Shown: positions 12,346-22,490 of the stretch, piece after piece
Layout: the number at the start of each line of letters is the position of its first letter
Position numbering within the stretch: position 1 is the stretch's first letter
Translations under genes and position numbers: made by a program
The notes under the pieces: model-generated
What the model was told of the DNA's origin: nothing
Seen by the model: the letters and a program-made list of their open reading frames with translations, nothing else
Databases searched by the model: none
DNA from: Pyrocephalus nanus
Taxonomy: Eukaryota > Chordata > Aves > Passeriformes > Tyrannidae
Assembly: GCA_038380795.1 (NCBI GenBank)
Contig: CM076268.1
Span: 19,596,001 to 19,660,000, forward strand
Direction: 5' to 3'
Length of the DNA stretch: 64,000 bases

Positions 12346-15300
12346 GTCAGTGCCTCACAGTGCAGCTCTACAAGGAGACTGGCTTCCCCCCAGGTGCCCA
12401 AGAGCTGGAGGAGACCAGCTTTGTTCCAGCCATGCTGAGAAGGGGAGGCCCAAAGACAGGCAGGCCTCCAGGTGCAGGGGCACCACCAGGAGAGCTGCAG
12501 GCAGGTGATGTCATGCTCCATGGATGCTACATAGCAGTAGGAGGCATGGGGTGCAAGAAAAGCAGCGGTGCCTGGGGAGCACTGGCTTCCTGAAATTGGT
12601 ACAGCGGGATATCAGAAGGCTCAGGCCATTAGTATGACAGTAGATGGGCTTGCAACCAGCCAGAGCTCACCAGGCTTCAAGGCAATGTGTGGAACCTGAT
12701 AAATAAACTTTTCAAACCACTTCAGGTGCAGCTGAACAGTACTAGTGTTAGTGTTAGCTCATGTGCTATTGGGCCATATGATGCAAAGTGGTGGGTGCTG
12801 CTGGGCTTACTGGCTGTGGGCTTCCTGCTCCTGTTGGAGACCTAACGTGTTTTTAACGTTGAGATGTTGGCACTTCTAAATTCTCTTCACAGCTCTGCTG
12901 TCTCAATTCTACTGATGAGTACTTTCCTCTAAGCAGTCTAGCACTGATGGGTGTTTGTGTTTTAGTAGTCCAGTTTGTTGACCAACTCCTCAGCCTTGAT
13001 CTGCCAGTATTCGTGGTTTATGCGTGGAAAGTATTTGCAGCTATTGAAAGCATCTCCATAGCCAGGCAAAAAGGCAGGAACTCTGCCAAAAATACCCAGC
13101 TTTGGAAAGTCCTTTCTGCATCTTGAGGTAGTTCTGTGATATGAAACACCTTCTTCCAGCTCTAAAGAGTATATTGATTACTTAGGGTCTTCTCAAAAAG
13201 ACTAATCTCTGAGTTGAAAATCTAGGATTCTCGATTAGAAAAAAAAAATCACTTCTAGTCCACATGGCCTTAAGCTTTTCAAAAATAACCCCTAAAAGCT
13301 AAAAGCAGAAGGCAAAAGAATAAGAGCCCAGAGTTAGATGGGTGGTACTATTTGTTTTTATTAAATCAAACTTTTGATTTGCATCCTCCCTTTTAGATTT
13401 TTGTTGTGAATGTTTCCTTTTAGCAAACAGGGAAAACAAACCCAAGGCAAATGTTTAATGAGTACCTCTTTCAGAGCAGGCACTGTAAGCAGCTGTGATG
13501 TCTCTGCAGCAGAGCCTGGCACCAGACTTCAGTCACCAGTTGGACTCCAGCATTTTTTATTTTTTATTGCTAACGTAAAACTTCCTGCTATTCCAACAGA
13601 TGGGGGATGGCCTGTAGAAGCCAGCAGCCTCCTTGGTGGGCTGTGGAGTCAACAGGAGTCTCTGATAGCAATTTCCCTTCTCTTAAGGCCTTGCTAGAGC
13701 TGTTTCAGTCCCTTGGGCCTTTGCAAAAGATGTTGTGCACCTGGGTGAAGTGTGTGATAGTGGAACGGCTGTACTTGAAGGCAGCCTCTCATGCCGGCAC
13801 TGCTGGCTTTGAAGGCAATTACATTCTCTCTAGGGTTGCTGGATTTTCACGTGAGGCCTCCTGGCTCCTTGCAGTCGTTCTCAGGGTCCTGGGGTGTGAT
13901 ACAGGCCTCTGGGGCTCAGGGGGGGTACAGGTGAGAAAGCAGCCCCAGCTGGAAGCCCTTGCCCCTGGAAGCTGGATAGCAAAGCTGGGGGGTGGGGAGG
14001 AAAATCAAAGATGAATTGGTTAATCCATGGCCTTGGTTTACTGCCTGCTGTTTACTACCCTATACTATGTGGCTTTTTCCTTACCAGCATGAGAGCCCGT
14101 GAGGGGTTTTGACTTCTGCCAGGTTTTTGGAGTGCTTAGAGAGCCAGGGAGGGGCACCACACTGCTGTGAGGGCTGTGAGCACCACGAGGGAGGGTCTGG
14201 GAACTGATGAATCCTTGAGCTTGATAGCATATCCAGCTAAATCAAGTTGTGTGGTTTGTTCTTTGTTGGCATCAGGACGAAAGGCTGTATGTCAGCCTGG
14301 TTTAACTTGTATGTGTTGGCTGAGTGAGTGAGACCAGTGCATGCTCACTGCAAGGATGTAAGGTATTGGGGTCCGCTAGGGTGCATATTCCAAAGTGAAA
14401 GGAAAGAGAAAGCATCACAGAGAGGTGTAGGTGTGCACCGAGATGCCCTCTTTTCAGGCTGGTTCATGATGGAGACCATGAGGTGGTGAAAGCTGTTGGC
14501 CATCACCTTTGTGTTTGTGTGGGGAGGGCTGGGGAGGAATTCATGACCAAAGCCACATGCTTTGGTCTTCATGTGTGACCTTCCCTGCCTCTTTCACCGA
14601 TCCCACCACTGTCCCTGAGGTCTCATATAGCTCCCTTTACCTTTTTCCCTCTCCTAGGCAAGCGAAGCCTAGAGCATCTCAGCTACCTTGCTCTTTAGAT
14701 GTAGAAGACCACATGGTCTGCAGCCACTTTAACCTGGGGATTCCTATATGACCTGAAGGAAATGGTGGTCTTTTTCCCTCTTTTTATAGAACCTGCTTTT
14801 GTACATGTAATAGAGTGGCCTCTGCTAAGGCTTAAATCTGATGTTGTTCAAGTCCAGGGGAAAGAGGGCAAGAGGGCTAAGCTAGGGCAGACTCTTCCCT
14901 TTGCTAGCAGTAGCTTCCTAAAGCGTGGCTGCTGTATTAGGGCTCTTGTAGCCATTAGCTTCCTTGTGATGAATATCCCCAAGTGGGAGCATGTGGGGCA
15001 TCACAGCCATGGATGCCTCACAGTGGAACCTTGGGAAGTCTGTAGACAGCAAAGCATGTGTGGCACAGAAAAAAAAAAAAAAAAGGAATTTGCAGCAAGA
15101 AAGGGTCAGAAGAGGAGACTGCTGAAGATGGGCTGAATGTGTGGGAAGGCAAAGACAACAGATAGGGAGGGGGCCCTTGAGATGACACTTCAGCTGCTCT
15201 TTCTGTCCACTATTGTGTAAACATGTTGAAAGCAATGGAGAGCTCTTGTTTTTGAAAGAGTCATGAATTAATTGTGATGTACAGGCTGCCCTTCAACAAG

Positions 15301-15360
15301 CTCTGGGCCTCTTGTTCACTTCTCCCCTCAGCCTTTCATAGCATCGCCTTGACAGCCCCC
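12346..15360. other. Unique non-coding sequence leading to the CpG island
   Basis: Mixed sequence with no recognised gene or transposon. Contains an A16 run at 15069-15084. Open frames of up to about 135 codons (for example 13607-14014 plus) show no domain, and their opposite strands are equally open. Confidence 0.45.
15069..15084. repeat. Poly-A tract (A16)
   Basis: Uninterrupted run of 16 A with no recognisable transposon body attached. Confidence 0.88.
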
Positions 15361-16245
15361 TCCACCTCCAAGGCCAGCACCTTCCCCGAGCCCCGCCGCT
15401 CCAGGGGTGCCCTCCCAGAGGGGGTGCCACGGCGCTGGCACCTCCACCCAGCCCAGGCTTTGCTCCGTCACGTCGCACCCGAGGCCTCGGGGCGGACCAG
15501 GGCGCGGCGCCGCTGCCCTCGGCCCTCGTGGCTGTCATATGAGCGGCGTGGCCTTTCCCAGCACCGGGATCGGGGGGCTAATTAGCGCATTCAGGGGCGC
15601 TGCTGGAGTGGAAAGGCGCTCCTCTGTCGGCGGGGGCCGGCAGGTGACCTGGGGCGCTGGCGCTCCCCGCTCTCCTCCTCCCGGGCCACCGGCCGGGCCT
15701 CCCCTCGCCGTGCGGGGCCGCAGCGGCCGGGTCAGGTGCGCTCCGGCCGGGGCGCTGTGCTGTGCTGGCGGGCGAGGGGCGCCGCGGGGCCCTCTGCTGC
15801 TCTCCTTTCAGTGCCGGCCGGTTCTGCTCCACAGACCCTCCCTTTGTCAGCCCTCTGAATGGAGTCCTGCCTGCCCGCGGCCCCGCTTCTAATTAGGGCT
15901 TCCGCTGCCCCGCCGCCGCTGCCTGGCCCCGGCTGCCGCTCCCCCCGCCGCTTCTAAACCCGCGGGCACCGCTCAGCGCTCGCTGTCCCTCGCCCTGGCC
16001 GCCGGCCGGGCCGGGAGGAAGGCGAGAGGAAGCCAGCCGGAGCGCCGGCGGCCCGGCACGTCCGGATCCCCGCTGCACGGGCCGTCCCGTCGCTGCCGCC
16101 CGGGGCGAGGCGGGCACAGCCTCCCGGCCCCGGGCAGCATCTGCGGGCCTCGGCCGCCTGGATCGGGGCTCCTCCAGGGAACCCCTGGGGCACCTCTCCC
16201 GGGTGCCCCGGGCTCTGGGCCGGTTAGATTTGGAGTTAGCCCATG
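15361..16245. promoter_or_regulatory. CpG island
   Basis: By hand count about 100 CpG dinucleotides in roughly 900 bases, in G+C-rich sequence; the flanks are CpG-depleted. This satisfies the usual CpG-island idea by a wide margin. Two TAATTAG homeodomain-type cores (15579-15585 and 15890-15896) lie inside it. A pyrimidine-rich tract ending in CAG at about 15798-15811 resembles a splice acceptor, but no coding exon follows. Such islands usually mark a promoter (protein-coding, alternative or lncRNA) or a Polycomb-controlled developmental regulatory island. The strand of any transcript cannot be told. Several GC-rich open frames cross it on both strands and look like composition artefacts. Confidence 0.82.
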
Positions 16246-16345
16246 AAACGTGGCCGAGATGTGGTTTTCTATTTTTGTAAAATCTGAATCATACCTCTCG
16301 TGCCAGGAAGTTCCTGGGAAGTCCTTGCTGGAAAACATGGTTTCA
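16246..16345. promoter_or_regulatory. Weak CNE candidate on the island shore
   Basis: AT-rich sequence directly after the island with retained CpGs (aacg, ccga, ctcg) and mixed motif content. It may be part of the island's regulatory unit or its shore. Texture only. Confidence 0.27.
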
Positions 16346-17489
16346 CATTTGTGAGGCAAATGCAAGGAAGCCCTATGTTGTTATGGTTTCTGTCTTTACT
16401 TTGGACTGCATTCTGGTACTTGATGGCAATTCAGGAGCTGATGGGCAGCCAGGAGTTTCACAGTTAAAGCCTCCATACTTTTTTAGACCTCACGTGTCTT
16501 TTACCTGTAGGGCAAAGGTTTGCATCTTTTTCTACACAAAACACATTTTTATGTCCCACAAAGATGAATCTTCAAGAGACTTGAATGTGTATAACTAGTC
16601 TCTTATGGGCAACAGTGATTCTGTGTTTACGCAGATAAACTCTGGGAAGAAAAACAGCTCCAGGCAGGATTTACAGATCCTTTTCTGACTGGATCACATC
16701 TTGTTGGCTTTTCCTTGGGATGCTGATTCCCTCGGCATTTGCTTGTCACTTTTGACATTCAGGCTCTAACTTCCTTCAGGGGCAACCTTTCATTTGGGTG
16801 AAATGCAGTTGTCCCCTCAGAAGCAGTGGCTCGTGCCTCAATAACAGGGAGCCCTGTTGCACCTTGTCCCTGTGCTGTTCCTGTGAAAGGGGCCACTGAG
16901 CCTCATGGCTCTGGAGTGTGATGCCCTGCATGGACTCTGTGGTCTGCATACCCTGCCATGAGTGGGCAGAGAGGAGCTTGGATGTGGAGTTCTCGCACCA
17001 GCTGCTGCCCCATCTGCTGCTGGGTGGGTTTCTGGGTGACCATGGAGAGTCTGAGGGGAAGAAACCTCTCGAGAGTGAGAGGGGATTAGGGCATGGAGAG
17101 AAGTTCTTCTTTATGTCACAATTCCCCCTCTCCTTTCCTCTATCAGCAGCTCTTGGTAGGAGGGAGTCCCAACGAAGCCATCCAGCATGAGTGCTGGGTC
17201 TGTGGCTCCAGCTGCAGGAGCCCCCCAACCATCTCTCCCCCAGCACGCGGCAGCCCAAGACCACCATGGTGCCAGCAGCACTCGGTCAGAAAAGCGTGGC
17301 TGCTTCCCAGGCTGCTAATACCTGGGCAGCCGAGCCCTGCTGTGGCCAGCCCAGCGCCAGCTGGGTTTGCGCCATGGCAGTGGGACCCAGCAGCCGTGAG
17401 CTGAGCAGATGCTGAGGTGTGGGCCAGGATGGGTGGTACAGTTTGGATGTTTCTACCTAATCTGATACAATCAGCATTGCTGTGCACAT
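16346..17489. other. Unique non-coding sequence, nothing recognised
   Basis: Mixed sequence. Overlapping open frames on both strands between 16776 and 17487 (up to 163 codons) have no recognisable domain and are mutually antisense, as expected by chance. Confidence 0.45.
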
Positions 17490-17850
17490 GTGAGGAAAGT
17501 TGTTCGATAGGAATGACCCATGATGCTGGGTTAATTCTGTTTACAAAAGAATAAATATTATAGCGGTGTCTTATAAAAGAGAATCAATAGCATCCCTTTG
17601 CTGGGTGATCCCTTCATGTCTTCGAAAATCGATTCCCCCCCCCATTCCCCTCCTTCTCGCTGCACAGCTATCTGTTTTTCGGGGTGACGGGGGGGTCAGG
17701 CGATTATTGAAGTATATGTGAATTTACAATATTAACGACTCACGACGGTGTGTCCGCAGGTTCACGGTGAATTAATTATCTGTTTAAGAAGCCATGAAGA
17801 AATCAATCAATGAAAATTTCTCACTCTTTTGAGAGTGAGGGAGCTTGTCA
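17490..17850. promoter_or_regulatory. Strong CNE candidate
   Basis: A 360-base block with many CpGs retained in AT-rich words. It contains a forkhead core TGTTTAC (17538-17544), TATAAAAG (17572-17579), a palindromic AATCGATT (17627-17634), a C9 run (17635-17643), a G7 run (17689-17695), TTAATTA (17772-17778) and AATCAATCAATGA starting at 17801. It closes with a perfect hairpin at 17820-17839. No domain-bearing open frame. I infer a regulatory element about 1.3 kb from the CpG island. The TATA-like word is not next to any visible exon and is not called a promoter. Confidence 0.5.
17820..17839. repeat. Perfect 8-bp stem, 4-nt loop hairpin
   Basis: Arms CTCACTCT (17820-17827) and AGAGTGAG (17832-17839) are exact reverse complements around TTTG. 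A T11 run follows at 17852-17862. It is too short for a microRNA precursor. Confidence 0.8.
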
Positions 17851-17894
17851 ATTTTTTTTTTTAACATGCACCCCATTTAAAGGAGCAGTACATC

Positions 17895-17918
17895 TTTTTT
17901 TTTTTTTTTTTTTTTTTT
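17895..17918. repeat. Poly-T tract (T24)
   Basis: Uninterrupted run of 24 T. A minus-strand retroposon tail is possible, but no element body could be recognised beside it. Confidence 0.92.
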
Positions 17919-18813
17919 CATCAAAAGAGGGGCAAGAGGAAGCTGGTTTGGGGCTGCGGGAGGCCTGTTCAGTTTTGTGTAGCACTGGTCTCCTCAGAGG
18001 GCAGAAGGTACTAAGGATGTATCCCAAGGTAGTTTTGTCCTAACGTTAAGCCATTGGTGGCCTTCTCTGGGGGGAAAGGCATGGTGTTATGTACCATGTC
18101 CTAGCAGACACTGTTTTACTGGGTAGAAAGGTCTGTCACAGACATGACCTCCTCCCAGTTCACTGGCCCAGCTGCCCCTCTCCTGGAGACCCATCTGCTG
18201 TTGCTGTGCTGGCAGAGGGTAACACGTGGCTGGGCCTCAGCTGCTTCAGCCTGGGGGGACTAGGGCATGCTCCCATAAGACAGGGAGTAGTAAAAAAGAT
18301 GAACAGCTCAAAGCAGCGATATCTCAATTCACTTCAAGACGTGCTGGAAGAAGTTTGGCAGAGTGCTTCATATCTCAGCCTTCATCATTGATTGCCATGT
18401 CTAAATTTCGGACAGGTACTGGTGGAGAGAGCAGCCGTGAGGCACAGGCTTTGCAGCAAATGGCCCAAAACTGCTTGTCTCTCCACCTGGTGCTAAAGCT
18501 ATAACCAGAGGAAGGACCCTTTGTTCATACAGACCTGATCACTGGTTGTACCACATCTCCAGGGGTCTTGGAATCATCCAAGGCATTCAGGCATCCGGTA
18601 CTGGATCATGGCAATATGTAATATTAACAGTGTCTATCAGAAGTCCTTATGTCACCTTGATGACATTTCTCTATTTGGATGGATTTTGATGACATTTGAA
18701 TACAGGATGTGAGCATTTTCCCTGCATTTCAGGCTTTGGCAGGCAAAATCACATCCCTAATCCCCAAACAGGCAGCAAGGAATGGATTGTGCAGAGAGAA
18801 AGCTACAGTATTT
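17919..18813. other. Unique non-coding sequence, nothing recognised
   Basis: Mixed sequence between the poly-T tract and the poly-G run. No gene, transposon or CpG cluster seen. Confidence 0.5.
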
Positions 18814-18828
18814 GGGGGGGGGGGGGGG
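18814..18828. repeat. Poly-G tract (G15)
   Basis: Uninterrupted run of 15 G, quadruplex-prone and sequencing-difficult. The true length may differ between individuals or assemblies. Confidence 0.9.
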
Positions 18829-21800
18829 AGAGAGGAAAAAGTATGGGGGTGGTAGGCAGCTGAAGATCTTCACAATAAGACTGGAGGAAGGGAGGGAGCA
18901 GGGACAACCTCTGAGTCTGCTTCTGCCCTCACAAGCCCAGGCAGACATGGCCCCTTCCCAACCCTATAATCCTACTGGCCCGTGCCTAGAGGAGTCCCCG
19001 CCAGACACACCCATCGCTGTAACCAGAACGGAGAGAAGAGCCCATATTGACACAGGAGCATCTGTGTCAGTAATTGTCATGCAGCCTTGCAAATTGCTTC
19101 AGTGTGCCATCCCCTTCAGCCACACATCTCGGCAGTGGCAACAGGCCGGGGGGGGGAAGCTGTGTTGCTGCCAGAGAGACAGGAAGAGTCCTGGACCTGG
19201 AAGGGGTCAGGACCTGCAGAGACTTGCTGGGTCCTAGCCCAGGTCCCTGTGTCTTGACATAGTCTCACCTGACGGCCACTTGGCAGCTTCTCTGGCTGCA
19301 GTGCTCTGTTTTACTCAGCTCCATCAACTTTCATGCAATATTCCCTATTCAGACCACAATGAGAACTATGTAAGATAGCCCTATTACACTCTTGGATGAT
19401 GACTGATCCTGATGGTGCTGTACTATGAAAAGCAAATGGATATCACGTGCACAGGGGGTGGCATCCCTGTGAGAGGTAGGCAATGTGTCAGATGAACCAC
19501 ACTTTACCTCGTAAAAACACTTTAAGTTTACTAGGAGGGAAAGCTCTAGCTGCCCTTTAGCCACATTCCTAGGGGATCAGAAATGCCACAGGAGCAGTCA
19601 ATGGAAAGCCAAGCACCATGGCTAGAGCATTGATTCAGAAGACCTGAATCAAAGGAGGAACATCATGGTTCAAAATAGGCCTTCAGTGTTTCATATTACT
19701 GGACAATAATATTATGCAAAAGAGATGAAAAAGCTAAGAGGATTAGATGCTAATACACTGCTTGGAAATATAAGCAACTGTTCTCATAGAATATATTTAT
19801 GGCCCTCACATTGCAACTACTGCCAGAGAGAGGACCTAACAGGGTAGCTGGGGAGTTCATAAACCTGTCCACTGTGTGAGTATCTTACACACAGCAGATG
19901 TGCATTTTGAGGCCTACAATGGTCTTGTGTTACAGGAAAGAGGTTTTTCTGCAAATGCTTCAGAGCCTAAAGAGTTTCCAAATGGAACATCTCTTCTTGA
20001 GGTCTGACATCCGTCACTTCCTTTTCTGCTAAAGACAAACTTCCACGTGTTCAACTCCTAGAGTCCAGGTAATAGCTATGAGGTTCCAGTCAAGATAATA
20101 TCCATCATTTATTCCATTCAGATACAAGCCCATATGGGGGCATGTCTGTCCTGCAGAAGAGCCCATCCAGAGATCTGCAAGGAGAGAAGTTCAGCATGTG
20201 CCAGCTTTCTGTGCTGGGGTGTATTCTTCCAGAGTTACGCCTGAATAAATAAGCCATGCCTCTTGCATCCAGCCAGCTCCGACCTCTCTTGCATACTGCT
20301 ATGCTTCAGAGCTCAGTTCTTAGTGTACCTGCCAGCACAGGCACACCCAGAGAGAGACAGTGCCTTCTGTCAAATGCTGATGCTCGGTGGAGAGAGTTGG
20401 CCAAGGACACACAGGAAAGAAGAGTGAGGGCTTGAACCTGGATCCCAACCAAGCACACTCTGCTTATGACTGAAAGCTTCAACAACAACAACAAAAAGGT
20501 TGTTTTTTCAACCAGGGAAAACTCTGTCACTGCACACTTGCCATGGCCTTTCTGGCCTGTTGAAAGAGGATGTTCTGCCAGTGAGCCAGCCTAACTCCTT
20601 CAGTTCTGCATGAGGCAGGGAAGGAAAGTCCACTTTGCCCTCTGAGCTGGTCCTCTGCAGCAGATGCAGTCTCAGCTATACTGGCTTATTCTTTCCTGGG
20701 AACTCTTCCAGACTCATACCTAGAGGGAAAGTTTCCAGAAGAGAACTTCCAACTATTCAGCTGGTGGTAAGAACTTGGCCTCTGATATGAACCAAGGCAC
20801 TTCGAAGAGGGCATGCTACATATCCCCAATGGATTACTTACACTCTATATGTTTGGATCTCAGATTGCTCCTACAGCAGCTGGCATTCCTACCAGAAAGA
20901 ATCTGTATTTTTGTCTCTTCTATTCCTTTTTAATGCTTAAATCCCAAGGGCTGGGTTCTTTTTTGGACTATGCCAGTCAGAGTGAAAATCAACTGCAAGA
21001 AAGATCTTACAGAATCATATCAGAGTGATGAAGATCAAGATCATTAAGCCAGAGGAAGTTAATTTACAGCTTACAAGTTACTTAATGTGGCTTAAGGAAA
21101 CCAACTGAAGCCCAAGACTTCCTCCTTGATAATTTGCTTTTTGAGTCCACTGTGTCCATCACCAAGTGTCACCTGTCTGCATGTTCCCTTCCCCACACCT
21201 CACCATGGTAATATGATAGGAAATCTTCAAGATATCTACTGCACAGACTACCACTATTCAGCTTTTCAAATGTTTTTTTCTCAGGCAGTGATGTGATGGT
21301 GGCAGAAGAGGGATCAGCTATAGTGTCTTGCAATGAGAATGGGCTGTGGTGCTGAAAAGGATGGGTTTCAGATATCTGCATGGAGTGTAGGTGCCCCTGT
21401 ATGCCTTTTGCCCTGCTACAGAGTGCCCCAGCCTCCTTCTCTTCACTGCTTGTGAATCTAAGTGTAGCCCTGCAGCTTAGAGACGTATCTGAGTGGCTGC
21501 ACAAAGGGTGAAGGGATAACAGAAATCAGGCCCAGCTGCTGTGAGATGCAAGGAAGTTAGCACCTGCAGGAGTGGCCTGCTCAGAGTGTGAGATGTCACA
21601 GCCTGTGGTGTCTTTGCAAAGAAAAGTTGCATCTTTGTAATAAAACAAGTGCTATCGCTGATCACTGGGAAAAAACTGAATAGGTTTGGCTTCCTAAGCA
21701 TGGCTGCAGGAGCATCCTCAATGGGGAAGCTGCAGTGTCCATGACCAGGAAAAGGACCATTTTCTTTCCCCCAACCCACTTGAAGTTTCCCATCATTGAT

Positions 21801-22044
21801 CAATCTGCCAGTAGTGCTTGGCAGAGAAGCCTTTGCAGCTTCCTTCTGTTCAGGTGTCCAGAGCTGGAGAATCAGGGGCTGAGTCCTGCACTGTCACTCC
21901 CTGTGGGGCTTTGGGAAACCTGTGTGAGTGTACGAGTGAGGCACATGTGTCCCAGGAAGGGGTGTTGTGTACACACTTCTCCATTCATAGTGGCTTACCT
22001 CAAGTGGCCCCCTCCCTCTCCAAAGCATCCCTGACACTCTAGGT
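18829..22044. other. Unique non-coding sequence
   Basis: Mixed sequence with no recognised gene. Small features are a G9 run at 19148-19156 and a short (AAC)4 repeat at 20481-20492. Open frames, including 151 codons at 18782-19237 (which begins inside the poly-G context), have no family resemblance. Confidence 0.45.
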
Positions 22045-22420
22045 GAATATTTGAAAGACAGGATCGGGGCTTTGGTTCGAGAGCCTCTTTGTACAGTGCT
22101 AACTGGTTTCAGGGCTGTAATTATCTCTCCAAGAGAAGCTGTAAATTGGATTAAGGCACTGAGTTGCAGCTGAGTGAGCTCCCTCCATTGCCCCACCTGG
22201 TGGGCTGCTGAGCGATAACAAAAAATGCCGAGAAATCGGATTTGGATTCTGCTTCACACTCATGGCTTCCTTCTGGAAAAAATGAAATTTTTCCGGCAGA
22301 AAGGGCTGGCATGGGTTTGCTGGCAGTATCAGTCCTGGGTTCGTATCATCTGCTGGCACTCTTCCGGAAACGCGATCCCCTCCGTTATCAGAGAGAAATA
22401 AATAAATAAACAGCAGGAGA
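22045..22420. promoter_or_regulatory. Strong CNE candidate
   Basis: A 375-base block with retained CpGs in non-island sequence (atcggg, ttcgag, agcgat, gccgag, atcgga, ttccgg, aacgcgatc). It contains TAATTATC (22118-22125), a bicoid-class GGATTA (22148-22153) and a palindromic TTCCGGAA (22362-22369, STAT/ETS-like). A short hairpin (GGAAAAA/TTTTTCC) spans 22275-22294. It ends in an (AAAT) repeat at 22395-22410. No recognisable protein frame. I infer a developmental regulatory element. A partly transcribed exon on the minus strand is a less likely alternative. Confidence 0.5.
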
Positions 22421-22460
22421 TGTTTTGGCAAGGAAGGAGGAATCGCACCAAGAGGCGTGC

Positions 22461-22480
22461 ACATACACGCACACACACAC
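22461..22480. repeat. Short CA-rich microsatellite
   Basis: An imperfect (CA)n run with CpG-containing interruptions. It directly follows, on the minus strand, a consensus-like splice donor (22479-22490). Confidence 0.75.
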
Positions 22481-22490
22481 TCACCTCGGC

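Noticed and set aside
15293..16365. Several GC-rich open frames on both strands across the CpG island
   Set aside because: Low stop-codon frequency in GC-rich DNA produces these on both strands. Compositions are R/P/G/A-rich without motifs. A non-coding first exon is possible but not shown.
17572..17579. TATAAAAG as a promoter TATA box
   Set aside because: Lies inside an AT-rich CNE-like block with no exon or initiator context. More likely coincidental or part of a different binding site.
22070..22090. 'ggttcgagagcc' as a tRNA T-arm
   Set aside because: No matching acceptor stem, anticodon arm or A/B-box spacing around it.
22275..22294. Hairpin GGAAAAA/TTTTTCC as a microRNA precursor
   Set aside because: The stem is only seven base pairs. 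A pre-microRNA needs a much longer stem.
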